Positions 1 to 8,845 of a DNA stretch of 48,740 nt are shown piece after piece. The notes beneath the pieces were generated by a model. That model was not told where the DNA came from and did not search any database. It saw only the letters and a list, made by a program, of their open reading frames with translations. The stretch comes from an uncultured Bacilli bacterium. Lineage in GTDB: Bacteria; Bacillota_I; Bacilli_A; RFN20; CAG-449. Position 1 is the first letter of the stretch. Every line of letters starts with the position of its first letter. The stretch spans positions 1 to 48,740 of the forward strand of contig CANQAG010000010.1 of assembly GCA_947588815.1 (NCBI GenBank). Reading direction: 5' to 3'. The position numbers and the translations under genes are program-made.

Positions 1-54
1 TTCCTCTTGAAACACCTAATTCAATCTTAACACTCAATATATATATTTCATATT

Positions 55-86
55 GCAACACCTTTTATCGGCATGTGTTGCTTTTT
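55..86 (+). terminator. Rho-independent terminator of the gene upstream of the window
   Basis: GCAACAC at 55-61 pairs perfectly with GTGTTGC at 75-81 and is followed by a run of five T. It ends whatever transcription unit enters from the left and insulates the ileS leader. Bases 1-54 are AT-rich and hold no gene that I can see. Confidence 0.8.
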
Positions 87-129
87 CAATTTAGATTAAC
101 ATTTTTATCTTGAATTCACGCTTTTTAAG

Positions 130-158
130 TTGAGTTTAACTAAAGATTATGCCATAAT
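130..158 (+). promoter_or_regulatory. Promoter of the ileS operon
   Basis: A -35 box TTGAGT (130-135) and a -10 box CATAAT (153-158) are separated by exactly 17 bp, a good sigma-70/SigA-type match. Transcription would start near 165, just before the T-box leader. Confidence 0.7.
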
Positions 159-161
159 ACT

Positions 162-390
162 ACATAAAGGCGGAGAAAGACAAAAGCCCTGGTAAACCAC
201 ATTCTAGCGACTCTTCAAAACGGTGCAAGGAAGAGATGTTAAAACCGGACACTTATCACTTTTTAGCCGAAGAGTTGAACTAAGAGTAAATTCTTCCGTA
301 TGTGCGGCGTTAGCGCAACAATGAGTGCTTACACTAGTAGGAACTAAGGTGGTACCACGCATAAGCGTCCTTAGAGGGCGTTTTTTTATG
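162..390 (+). promoter_or_regulatory. T-box leader (Ile) upstream of ileS
   Basis: The conserved T-box core CTAAGGTGGTACCACG lies at 344-359. CTAAGG (344-349) can pair with CCTTAG (369-374) as the antiterminator, and the competing terminator ends in TTTTTTT at 381-387. The likely specifier codon is ATC at 255-257 (Ile), followed by A and the 3' strand of the stem I base, the same arrangement as in the leuS leader in this window. Known T-boxes read the charging state of the cognate tRNA, so uncharged tRNA-Ile should allow ileS read-through. The specifier assignment is an inference from position. Confidence 0.93.
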
Positions 391-407
391 TAATAAGGAG
401 AGATAAA

Positions 408-3158
408 ATGGAAATCAACAAGACTTTACTGATGGGAAAAACCGCATTTGAAATGCGGGGAAATCTTAATAAGAAAGAACCGGTGATGCTTGAAAAATGG
501 CAAAAAGATGATTTATATCATCTGCTATTAGAAAAGAATAAGGGCAATGAAGAATATATGCTTCACGATGGCCCACCGTACGCTAACGGCGACATGCATT
601 GCGGTCATATGTTAAATAGAATTTTGAAGGACGTGGCGATTCGCTATAAGGCGATGCAAGGTTACTACACGCCTTTTATTCCAGGATGGGATACCCATGG
701 TCTTCCAATTGAAAATGCGGTCACTAAACAAGGGGTTAACCGCAAAGCCATCTCTCCGAAAGAGTTTCGCTTAAAATGCGAAGAGTATGCTAAAAAGCAA
801 GTCGAAAGACAGATGAAACAAGTGCAGAGGCTAGGAATTTTAGGCGATTTTGACGATCGTTACGTGACTCTTGACAAGCGTTTTGAAAAATCGCAAATTG
901 AAATATTCGCCAAAATGGCCCTCGACGGATTGATCTACAAAGGACTAAAGCCGGTCTATTATTCTCCATCCAGCGAATCCGCCCTCGCTGAAGCCGAGAT
1001 CGAATATCGCGATGTCACCAGTAAAACCATCTATGTCCGCTTCCAAGTTCGTGATGGAAAAGGCGTTTTGGATTCTTCGACTTATTTTGTAATTTGGACG
1101 ACGACACCATGGACGATTCCTGCCAATCTTGCGATATGCGTCAATCCAAATTTTGAATATGGCTTGTTTGATACGAATAAAGGCAAACTAGTTTTCTTGG
1201 TTTCTTTAAAAGAGCGTCTTATCAAAGAGTTAGGACTTACAAAAGCCGATTTAATCAAGACTTTCAAAGGTCAAGAACTTGAATATATTCAAACTAAACA
1301 CCCCTTATACGATCGCGATTCTGTAGTGATCTGTGGGGATCATGTCACCGATGATGCCGGTACTGGATGTGTCCATACCGCTCCAGGACACGGCGAAGAT
1401 GACTTTATCGTCGGTAAGAAATATAATTTACCGCCATATTGTCCGGTCGATGAACATGGATTGATGGATGAAACTAGCGGCGAACGCTTAAAAGGTCTTT
1501 TCTATGAAGAGGCAAATGACGTCGTGATTACGATGCTTCAAGAAAATCAAGCGCTCCTCGGCTTGAATGAAATCGTCCACTCCTATCCGCACGATTGGCG
1601 AACCAATAAACCACTTATTTTTAGGGCGACACCGCAATGGTTCTGTTCAATCGATAAAATTAGAGATCGTTTATTAGAAGAGATTGACAAAGTCAATTGG
1701 ACACCGGCTTGGGGTAAACTAAGAATGCACAACATGATTAAAGATCGGGGCGATTGGTGCATTTCGCGTCAAAGAGCCTGGGGTGTGCCACTTCCCATCA
1801 TCTACAATGAAGACGGAAGTCCGATCATGGAAGAAAAAGTGTTCGCCCATATCGCTGATTTAGTCGGTAAATATGGCTCCAATATCTGGTTTGAATTGTC
1901 AGCTAAAGAGTTGTTGCCTGAAGGTTACACCAATCCGTTATCGCCGCATGGTGAATTTAAAAAAGAGACCGATATCATGGATGTGTGGTTCGATTCCGGT
2001 TCTTCGTTCAATGGCGTCGTCCGTGAACGTGGCTATAAATATCCGGTCGATTTATATTTAGAAGGAAGCGATCAATATCGTGGATGGTTCAATTCGTCTT
2101 TGATTATCGCCGTAGCCACTACCGGAGAAGCACCCTATAAAAATGTCGTTAGCCATGGCTTCGTCCTAGACGGAAATGGCAATAAGATGTCAAAATCCTT
2201 AGGTAATGGTATCGATCCTAATAAGATCATCAATGTCTATGGCGCCGATATTTTGCGTTTGTGGGCGGCGACTGTCGACTATCAAGCCGATGTAAGAATC
2301 TCCGAAGAACTTGTCAAACAAGTCTCAGAAAGCTATCGCAAAATCCGCAACACCTTTAAATTTATGCTCGCCAATTTATCGGACGGGGAAAATCAAACGT
2401 TCTGTTACGAAAAAGAGCGCGTCACTAGTTTTGGAAGAATTTCTTCCTATATCTTAGCGACGCTTGAAAAAGTTAAAAATAATTGTTTAGAATGCTATGA
2501 TCGTTACGATTACGCTAATGCGGTGAGCAGTATCACTTCCTTTTTAGCCACCGATATTTCTTCGTTCTATTTGTCGATCGCCAAAGATCCGTTATATTGC
2601 GATAAAAAGGATAGCGCTTTACGTCGCGAAATCCAAACGGTGATGTACGAAGTGACTTTGACTTTAGCTAAATTGCTTTCACCGATTTTAGCTTTTACGA
2701 TGGAAGAAGTTTACGAGAATTTGCCTGGCGTTACTAAAAAATATCTCGCTTTAGAAGATATGGTTAAAGAATCGCACGAATATGATTCAAAGATTTTAGC
2801 CGATTATGAGAAGTTTAAAGAAGTGCGGAGCGAAATCATGAAGGCTCTTGAAGAATCGCGTTTTGAAAATCTCATCGGTTCTTCGCTTGAAGCCACTTTG
2901 ACGCTTTCGTTTAAAGATGCGGAAACGCTCGAGCTTTTCAAAGATCCTAAGTGGAGTATGGAATTGTTATTCATCGTTTCTAAAGTGAAGATGGTCACTA
3001 ACTTAGACCAAGGAAAAGAGTATCCACATTGCACCGTGCAAATCGAACGTCACGATGGTCAAAAATGCGAACGATGCTGGGCTTACTTCGATAGTTTAAA
3101 TACGTGTGAAGAACATCATGTTTGCACTCGTTGCCATGAGGTGATTAAGGGTGAATAA
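408..3158 (+). CDS. ileS: Isoleucyl-tRNA synthetase
   Basis: Cytoplasmic class I aminoacyl-tRNA synthetase that charges tRNA-Ile. The 916 residues match the usual length of bacterial IleS. The ATP-binding HIGH motif appears as HCGH at residues 64-67, after the typical PPYANGD. KMSKS is at about 593-597. The WTTTPWTIPAN segment marks the editing (CP1) domain. Near the C-terminus CERCW and CTRC form the zinc-binding cysteine pairs of the bacterial zinc-containing type. The start ATG follows AAGGAG at 395-400. The gene is controlled by the Ile T-box in front of it and overlaps lspA by 8 bases. The second residue of HIGH is Cys instead of Ile, which is a tolerated position in the family. The assignment is secure. 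Confidence 0.98.
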   Translation: MEINKTLLMGKTAFEMRGNLNKKEPVMLEKWQKDDLYHLLLEKNKGNEEYMLHDGPPYANGDMHCGHMLNRILKDVAIRYKAMQGYYTPFIPGWDTHGLPIENAVTKQGVNRKAISPKEFRLKCEEYAKKQVERQMKQVQRLGILGDFDDRYVTLDKRFEKSQIEIFAKMALDGLIYKGLKPVYYSPSSESALAEAEIEYRDVTSKTIYVRFQVRDGKGVLDSSTYFVIWTTTPWTIPANLAICVNPNFEYGLFDTNKGKLVFLVSLKERLIKELGLTKADLIKTFKGQELEYIQTKHPLYDRDSVVICGDHVTDDAGTGCVHTAPGHGEDDFIVGKKYNLPPYCPVDEHGLMDETSGERLKGLFYEEANDVVITMLQENQALLGLNEIVHSYPHDWRTNKPLIFRATPQWFCSIDKIRDRLLEEIDKVNWTPAWGKLRMHNMIKDRGDWCISRQRAWGVPLPIIYNEDGSPIMEEKVFAHIADLVGKYGSNIWFELSAKELLPEGYTNPLSPHGEFKKETDIMDVWFDSGSSFNGVVRERGYKYPVDLYLEGSDQYRGWFNSSLIIAVATTGEAPYKNVVSHGFVLDGNGNKMSKSLGNGIDPNKIINVYGADILRLWAATVDYQADVRISEELVKQVSESYRKIRNTFKFMLANLSDGENQTFCYEKERVTSFGRISSYILATLEKVKNNCLECYDRYDYANAVSSITSFLATDISSFYLSIAKDPLYCDKKDSALRREIQTVMYEVTLTLAKLLSPILAFTMEEVYENLPGVTKKYLALEDMVKESHEYDSKILADYEKFKEVRSEIMKALEESRFENLIGSSLEATLTLSFKDAETLELFKDPKWSMELLFIVSKVKMVTNLDQGKEYPHCTVQIERHDGQKCERCWAYFDSLNTCEEHHVCTRCHEVIKGE

Positions 3159-3696
3159 AGCGAAAATATTAGGCGCTTTAAAGTTTTTCTTTACAAGCGG
3201 ACTATGGCTTATATTAGTCTTGTTTGTCGCGGATATCGTCTCGAAAGCCGTGGTTTTAAACGTCTTAAAAACCGAAGGTGCGGCGATTACCGTTATCCCG
3301 AATTTTTTCCGGATCGCTTTAGTGTTTAATCAAGGCGCCGTCGCCGGAATTTTAAGGGGGACCGGAATCTTGCTTCCGTTAGTTTCACTTATCGGGGGTG
3401 GCTTGATGATTTTCGCGTTAGTTCGTTATTGGAAAAAGATGTCAAAGCTTTCGCGTTACGCCTTTTTCTTAATGATTCCGGGATGCTTTGGAAATCTTGT
3501 CGATCGCGCATTATATAACAATCGTGGCGTCGTCGATTTTTTGGAATTTAAATTCGGGGATTTCTATTGGCCGACTTTTAATCTTGCCGATTCTTGTTTG
3601 GTAATCGGGGTTTTGATGATTCTTCTGGCGCTTTTTTTAGAAGAACGCAAAAATTCTGCGTCTAAAAATCCCAAAGAGGAAGAGGAAAATGATTGA
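3151..3696 (+). CDS. lspA: Lipoprotein signal peptidase (signal peptidase II)
   Basis: Membrane aspartyl peptidase that cleaves the signal peptide of diacylglyceryl-modified prolipoproteins, consistent with several lipobox proteins in this window. The 181 residues hold four hydrophobic segments. The two catalytic aspartates are in GNLVDR (D118) and FNLADS (D147), and the NQGAVAG segment at about 60-66 corresponds to the conserved loop near the active site. Start is GTG at 3151, chosen because GAGGTGA (3139-3145) sits at good spacing and the protein then begins just before the first membrane helix. It overlaps ileS by 8 bases and rluD by 8 bases, so the three are translationally coupled. The ileS-lspA-rluD order is common in Firmicutes. 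The charged C-terminal tail (EERKN...KEEEEND) is slightly longer than usual. Confidence 0.96.
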   Translation: MNKAKILGALKFFFTSGLWLILVLFVADIVSKAVVLNVLKTEGAAITVIPNFFRIALVFNQGAVAGILRGTGILLPLVSLIGGGLMIFALVRYWKKMSKLSRYAFFLMIPGCFGNLVDRALYNNRGVVDFLEFKFGDFYWPTFNLADSCLVIGVLMILLALFLEERKNSASKNPKEEEEND

Positions 3697-4609
3697 TAAC
3701 GTCACCTTTATTTGTGAAAAAGTCGATGATGATAAGCGCGTCGATTTAGTGACTTTAAGACATTTAAAAAATCGGACGCGCGCGTATGTGCAACACGCGA
3801 TCGACGAAGGTGGGTGCCTTGTAAACGGCAAAAAAGTCAAAAATTCTTATCGAGTCAAAGAAGGAGACACCGTTTCTTTCATGCATTTAGAAGAGAAAGT
3901 TTTGACCGTTGAAAAGCGCGATATTCCACTTGACATCATCTATGAAGATGAAGATTTGGTCGTAATCAATAAACCGCGAGGGTTGGTTGTCCATCCTTCA
4001 AACGGCCATTATGATGGAAATACTTTAGTTAACGCTTTACTATATCACATTAAAGATTTATCGTCGATTAACGGGGTTATTCGCCCCGGGATCGTCCATC
4101 GAATTGATAAAGACACTTCAGGTCTTCTAGTGGTCGCTAAAAATGATACCACCCATCTTTTTTTGCAAGAACAATTGAAAGATAAGACGATGCACCGCGA
4201 ATATTACGCTTTAGTCGAAGGGGTGATTCCCCATACGAAGATCAAAATCGACGCTCCGCTGGGGAAAGATAAAAACGATCGTTTGAAGCGAACTATCGAT
4301 GTTAAAGAAGGTAAAGAAGCTATCACTTACGTCGAAGTTTTAGAACGATATCGAAATCATAGTTTTATTTCGTGTCGTTTGGAAACCGGACGCACCCATC
4401 AGATTAGAGTTCATCTAGCCTATATTCATCATCCGATAGTCGGCGATACGACCTATGGTTTTAAAAAACAACCATACACTTCAAAAGGACAGATGTTACA
4501 TGCCTATAAACTCAGCTTTATCCATCCCCGCACTAAAGAGAAAATGGAATTTTTTGCGCCATTAGATGAAGAGTTTATCCGCGTACAAAACCTTCTCAAA
4601 AATCTTTGA
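3689..4609 (+). CDS. rluD: RluA/RluD-family 23S rRNA pseudouridine synthase
   Basis: Isomerises uridine to pseudouridine in rRNA. An N-terminal S4-like RNA-binding domain (about residues 12-75, including CLVNGKKVKNSYRVKEGD) is followed by the catalytic domain. The signature HRIDKDTSGLLV carries the catalytic aspartate (D140), and RTHQIRVHL near residues 235-245 is the second conserved block. Length 306 fits the family. ATG at 3689 follows AGAGGA. It is the last gene of the ileS-lspA operon. Family membership is certain. The exact uridine target cannot be read from the sequence, and RluD is assigned on overall architecture and gene order (the B. subtilis equivalent, YlyB, also follows lspA). 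Confidence 0.93.
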   Translation: MIDNVTFICEKVDDDKRVDLVTLRHLKNRTRAYVQHAIDEGGCLVNGKKVKNSYRVKEGDTVSFMHLEEKVLTVEKRDIPLDIIYEDEDLVVINKPRGLVVHPSNGHYDGNTLVNALLYHIKDLSSINGVIRPGIVHRIDKDTSGLLVVAKNDTTHLFLQEQLKDKTMHREYYALVEGVIPHTKIKIDAPLGKDKNDRLKRTIDVKEGKEAITYVEVLERYRNHSFISCRLETGRTHQIRVHLAYIHHPIVGDTTYGFKKQPYTSKGQMLHAYKLSFIHPRTKEKMEFFAPLDEEFIRVQNLLKNL

Positions 4610-4636
4610 TAAGCCAATATTCAACTTGTACTCACA

Positions 4637-4665
4637 TTGACTTTAAAGGCGAGATATATGATAAT
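4637..4665 (+). promoter_or_regulatory. Promoter of the pheST operon
   Basis: TTGACT (4637-4642) and GATAAT (4660-4665) are 17 bp apart. Transcription would start about 20 bases before the pheS start codon. Unlike ileS and leuS here, there is no room for a T-box leader. Confidence 0.7.
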
Positions 4666-4692
4666 AAATACACATTTGTAAGGAGATAAAAT

Positions 4693-5721
4693 ATGAACGA
4701 AAGAATTGAAAAAATCGCTTCGCAAGCGCTTGAAGATATCGAAAATGCTAAATCTTCGGAGGCCTTGCAAGATATCCATAATCGCTACCTTTCCAAAAAG
4801 AGCGAACTTTCGTCTTTCATGTCCAAAATGCGAGACTTGAAAGCGGAAGAAAAAGTTAAATTCGGGCAATTTATGAACGATATCCGTTTTAAAATCACCA
4901 CTTCGCTTGAAAGCAAAAAGGCCGCTCTTCAAAAGAAAGCCCTCGAAGAACGCTTGAATAAAGAAGTGATCGATTACACGCTTCCGGAAGTTGATTTGAA
5001 AAAAGGTTCTAAACATCTCTTCAACAAAATCATCGATGAAGTGTGTGACATCTTCGTCGGCATGGGCTATCAAATCGCCGAAGGACCGGAAATCGAAAGC
5101 GATCATTTCAATTTTGAACTTTTAAACGTGCCAAAAGATCATCCGGCTCGCGATATGCAAGATACTTTTTTCATCGACGAGACGCTTTTGATGCGTTCGC
5201 AAACTTCCCCGGTTCAAGCACACGTGATGCTTGAAAAAAAGGGACAAGGTCCGATTAAAATCATTTCGCCCGGCAAAGTTTATCGTCGCGATGATGATGC
5301 GACTCATTCCCATCAATTCGGTCAAATCGAAGGCTTAGTCATCGATAAAAACATCAATATGGGAAACTTATTGGCAACTCTTGAATTGTTCTCCAAAGCG
5401 ATGTTTGGCGAAAAACGCGAAGTGCGGATGCGTTCATCGTATTTTCCGTTTACCGAACCTTCGGTTGAAGTCGACATCTCGTGCTTTGAATGTGGCGGAA
5501 AAGGGTGTGCGCTTTGCAAAAAGACGGGGTGGATTGAAATTCTCGGTGCCGGAATGGTGCATCCTCACGTATTAAAAATGTGTGGCTTTGATCCGCATGA
5601 ATATCAAGGTTTCGCTTTTGGAATCGGGATTGAACGGGTGGCGATGCTCAAATATGGGGTCGATGATATCCGTCGTTTTTACAATAATGACTTGCGCTTT
5701 AACACGCAGTTTAAACGTTGA
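4693..5721 (+). CDS. pheS: Phenylalanyl-tRNA synthetase alpha subunit
   Basis: Catalytic subunit of the (alpha-beta)2 PheRS that charges tRNA-Phe. The 342 residues include an N-terminal coiled-coil region (about 1-90, rich in Lys/Glu), followed by class II catalytic motifs. These include LFNKIIDEVCDIFVGMGY, the HPARDMQDTFF segment of motif 2, and the C-terminal FAFGIGIERVAMLKYG of motif 3. A C-x2-C-x4-C-x2-C-like cluster (CFECGGKGCALCKKTGW) lies near residue 260, as in many bacterial PheS. The start follows AAGGAG at 4680-4685. pheT starts 11 bases after its stop. The gene has its own promoter with a short leader and no T-box. Confidence 0.98.
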   Translation: MNERIEKIASQALEDIENAKSSEALQDIHNRYLSKKSELSSFMSKMRDLKAEEKVKFGQFMNDIRFKITTSLESKKAALQKKALEERLNKEVIDYTLPEVDLKKGSKHLFNKIIDEVCDIFVGMGYQIAEGPEIESDHFNFELLNVPKDHPARDMQDTFFIDETLLMRSQTSPVQAHVMLEKKGQGPIKIISPGKVYRRDDDATHSHQFGQIEGLVIDKNINMGNLLATLELFSKAMFGEKREVRMRSSYFPFTEPSVEVDISCFECGGKGCALCKKTGWIEILGAGMVHPHVLKMCGFDPHEYQGFAFGIGIERVAMLKYGVDDIRRFYNNDLRFNTQFKR

Positions 5722-5732
5722 GGAGGTCACTT

Positions 5733-8123
5733 ATGAAAATCAGCTTGAATTTACTTAAACAATTCGTCGATTTATCGGGTTTATCGACCGAAGAAATCGT
5801 CCATAAATTGACTTTCGCCGGACTTGAAGTGGAAGGTGTCACTAAACTCGCGGAAGCTTCTAATCTAGTAATCGGTGAAATTTTAAGCGTCGAGGAACAT
5901 CCAAATAGCGATCATCTCCATATCTTAAAGGTCGATGAAGGTCCTAAATATGGAATTCATCAAATCGTCTGTGGTGCTCCTAACGTCAAGGTCGGACTTA
6001 AAGTGATCGTCGCTCGAGAAAAAGCGGTTTTACCGCGTTTAGGAGTCACGATTCAAAAGTCTAAAATCCGCGATGCCGAAAGTGACGGCATGTGTTGTTC
6101 GCTTGTCGAACTCGGAGTCGATAAGACTTATCTAAGTGAAAAACAAATTAACGGAATCGAAGAATTGGACCCTAGTGCACCGGTCGGTGAAGAGGAAGTT
6201 TTAAAATATTTAGGATATGACGATGAGGTATTAGACATCAACGTCTTAGCCAATCGTTCTGATTGTTTAGCGGCTTTTTCTTTAGCTAAAGAATTGGCAA
6301 GTCTTTTCAATCGACCGTTAAATATACCAACCTTTAAAGAAGAAAAATTGAAAGAAAGCGATTTTAAAGTTTCTAGCGCTACCTCTAAATGCAATCAATT
6401 TTCATTAAAAGTGTGCAAAGATCTTAAAATCAAAGAATCGCCGACATGGTTGAAACGTTACTTGATGGCCTCTAATATCCGTTCGATCAACAACATCGTC
6501 GATATCGGCAATTATGTGATGCTTTTAACCGGCCAACCTTTACACATGTACGATATCGATAAATTGCCTTCCCGTGAATTTATCGTTAAAGATGATGTCG
6601 AAAGTGATTTTGTGGCCTTAGATGAAAAAACGTATCAAATCGAAAAGGGCGATCTTGTAGTCACTAACGGAGGCCACAATGTTTGTTTGGCCGGGGTGAT
6701 GGGGGCTTTAGAATGTGCGGTTGACGATAATAGTAAAAACATCGCGATTGAAGCGGCCTATTTCCACGGGGCGACCATTAGAAAGACCACGATTAAAACC
6801 GGTTTATCGAGCGATTCTTCAGCGCGTTTTATAAAAGGTATCAATCTCAATCAAGATCGTTATGTGCTTGATTTGACCGTGAGTTTATTAAAAGAATTGG
6901 CCGATGCAAAAGAAATCTATGAGACGGTCTCCTATCGTGAAAAAGAAATTGCTCCTACTGTTATCGAATGCAGTGTCTCCTATATCAACAATCGCTTAGG
7001 CACCGACTTTGAAGCAAGCAAAATCAAAGAAATCCTCGAGCGTCTTTATTGTCTTGTGACATTTGACGAAGATCAAGATCATTTCAAAGCGACGATTCCT
7101 AGCCACCGTATCGATTTAAAATGCGATGCCGATCTTTCAGAAGAAGTCATTCGCTTTGTTGGGTTTGAAGCTATCAAATCGCGATTGCCGATGATGGAAA
7201 CGACGCGCGGCGGACTCACTTTTGAACAACAAAAACGCCTTAAAATTCGTGAAATGTTGATCGCTAATGGATACAACGAAATTTTGACTTACACTTTGAT
7301 TTCTCCTGAAGAAGATCAAAAGTTCGTGTTATTAAATGAAGATGAGCCGTACATTTTAAAAAATCCGATGACGGTTGAACATAGTGTCGTGAGACGATCG
7401 CTTATCGTCTCGTGTCTCAATACTTTAAAGTATAATCTCGATCATCAAAATCGCGACTTGGCGCTTTTTGAAGTCAGCGAAGTTCAAACCAAAACTTCCC
7501 GTTACACCGCGCTTGTCGCCGCGTTAAACGGCGCTTGTCACGTGCGTGGTCAATTAAAGACCCGCCCGTATGATTTTTACGATTTATACGGAGCTTTCTT
7601 GATGATTATGGAAGAACTTGGCATTGAAGAATCGCGTTATAAAGTCGCTCGTTTGACATCCCCTTATTTCCATCCGGGGCGCAGCGTTAAAGTTACGATT
7701 CAAAATCAAGTGGTCGCAGTCATTGGACAAATTCATCCTCAATATCAAGAAAAGATGGGTGAAACCTACGTGATGGAAGTCAATTTAAGTGCTTTTATGG
7801 CTTTGAAAGTCGGCCCGTTAAAGATGAAAAACATCTCGCGTTATCCTAGCGTCAGCCGTGATCTAGCGTTAGTGGTCGATAAAAATGTCTTGGCAAAAGA
7901 GATGATTCGTCAAATTAAAAAGAGCGGTTATCCGTTAGTGAGCGAGGTTTCGGTTTTCGACATTTACGAAGGGTTACCGCTAGAACACGATAAAAAATCC
8001 CTCGCCTTATCGATTACCTATAGCGATTGCAATAAGACGATGACTAGCGAGGAGATCGCTAAATGCGAAGCGAAGATCATCTCCGATTTAAACAATGTTT
8101 TCAAGGCGGAATTACGCAAATGA
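5733..8123 (+). CDS. pheT: Phenylalanyl-tRNA synthetase beta subunit
   Basis: Partner of PheS; contributes tRNA binding and editing. The 796 residues have the normal bacterial layout: an EMAP/OB-type tRNA-binding domain (about 40-150), a B3/B4 editing domain (about 200-380), a B5 domain (about 400-480), a catalytic-like core and a C-terminal FDX-ACB anticodon-binding domain (SRYPSVSRDLALVVDKNV onward, about 700-796). I chose the ATG at 5733, not the in-frame ATG at 5718, because AGGAGG (5721-5726) sits 6 bases before it and the product then starts MKISLNLLKQFVDL as in the family. Its stop overlaps the next start in an ATGA. Confidence 0.98.
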   Translation: MKISLNLLKQFVDLSGLSTEEIVHKLTFAGLEVEGVTKLAEASNLVIGEILSVEEHPNSDHLHILKVDEGPKYGIHQIVCGAPNVKVGLKVIVAREKAVLPRLGVTIQKSKIRDAESDGMCCSLVELGVDKTYLSEKQINGIEELDPSAPVGEEEVLKYLGYDDEVLDINVLANRSDCLAAFSLAKELASLFNRPLNIPTFKEEKLKESDFKVSSATSKCNQFSLKVCKDLKIKESPTWLKRYLMASNIRSINNIVDIGNYVMLLTGQPLHMYDIDKLPSREFIVKDDVESDFVALDEKTYQIEKGDLVVTNGGHNVCLAGVMGALECAVDDNSKNIAIEAAYFHGATIRKTTIKTGLSSDSSARFIKGINLNQDRYVLDLTVSLLKELADAKEIYETVSYREKEIAPTVIECSVSYINNRLGTDFEASKIKEILERLYCLVTFDEDQDHFKATIPSHRIDLKCDADLSEEVIRFVGFEAIKSRLPMMETTRGGLTFEQQKRLKIREMLIANGYNEILTYTLISPEEDQKFVLLNEDEPYILKNPMTVEHSVVRRSLIVSCLNTLKYNLDHQNRDLALFEVSEVQTKTSRYTALVAALNGACHVRGQLKTRPYDFYDLYGAFLMIMEELGIEESRYKVARLTSPYFHPGRSVKVTIQNQVVAVIGQIHPQYQEKMGETYVMEVNLSAFMALKVGPLKMKNISRYPSVSRDLALVVDKNVLAKEMIRQIKKSGYPLVSEVSVFDIYEGLPLEHDKKSLALSITYSDCNKTMTSEEIAKCEAKIISDLNNVFKAELRK

Positions 8124-8845
8124 TTAAGACGGTGTTATTTGATTTAGACGGAACATTGCTAGGCATGAATGAAGAGAAATTTCTGGAAATTTATCTTCCG
8201 GGTCTTATCGCTTCGTTTTCTACTCCGGTGGCGTTTAAAGAAGGGGTAAACATGATCTTTAAAGCCCTCGACATGATGATCGCTAATCCTAATCCGAACG
8301 TCACTAATTACGATTCCTACAAGCGTTATTTTACGGAACTTCGTAAAGATCAAGCCGCGGCTGAAGCTGATTTTATCAATTTTGAAGCGTATTATAAAAC
8401 CGATTTTGAGATGGTAAAAAAAGCGGTGTGGGTTAAAGAAGAAATGGTAAATGCGGTCAAACTTTTAAAGGAGCGTGGCTATCGACTAGTCGTCGCCACT
8501 AATCCGGTTTTTCCGCGAATTGCGATTGAAAAGCGCATCGAGTGGGCACATCTTGATATCGCCGATTTTGAATTTGTCACTTATCAAGAAAATTCACATG
8601 CCGCTAAACCGCATTTAGAATATTATAAAGAAATTCTTGCTAAGTTGAATTTAAAAGGCGAAGAGTGCCTGATGGTCGGCAATGACGTCGAAGAAGATAT
8701 GATCGCCGCTCAATTGGGGTTGAAGACTTATCTTGTGACCGATTGCCTGATTTCACGTCACCATCACGAAAATCAAATCGCCTTAAAAGGCGATCCTCAG
8801 TCTTTTTATAATTATGTAAAGGAGCATTTCGATGATTGTCGTTAA
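8120..8845 (+). CDS. HAD-superfamily hydrolase
   Basis: Probable cytoplasmic phosphatase of the haloacid dehalogenase superfamily. Motif I is FDLDGT with the nucleophile D8 and acid/base D10. Motif II is the threonine in VVATNPVFP, and motif IV is MVGNDVEEDM near residues 193-202. A helical cap lies between motifs I and II. The start is the ATG overlapping the pheT stop (ATGA), giving 241 residues. The substrate cannot be inferred; similar proteins are annotated as HAD family hydrolases or phosphoglycolate phosphatase-like. It is translationally coupled between pheT and thyX, which says little about its role. Confidence 0.88.
   Translation: MIKTVLFDLDGTLLGMNEEKFLEIYLPGLIASFSTPVAFKEGVNMIFKALDMMIANPNPNVTNYDSYKRYFTELRKDQAAAEADFINFEAYYKTDFEMVKKAVWVKEEMVNAVKLLKERGYRLVVATNPVFPRIAIEKRIEWAHLDIADFEFVTYQENSHAAKPHLEYYKEILAKLNLKGEECLMVGNDVEEDMIAAQLGLKTYLVTDCLISRHHHENQIALKGDPQSFYNYVKEHFDDCR

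Noticed and set aside
1-54. Possible tail of an upstream gene
   Set aside because: Too short and AT-rich to support a reading frame; only the terminator at 55-86 is clear.
3694-3696. Possible use of TGA as tryptophan (Mycoplasma code)
   Set aside because: lspA, pheT, acpS, asd and others end at TGA in compact overlaps, and Trp in conserved positions is TGG.
4621-5106. Antisense reading frame of 161 codons over pheS
   Set aside because: It lies opposite the conserved pheS gene, has no ribosome site, and its sequence (Phe-rich) is the mirror of the Lys/Glu-rich coiled coil.
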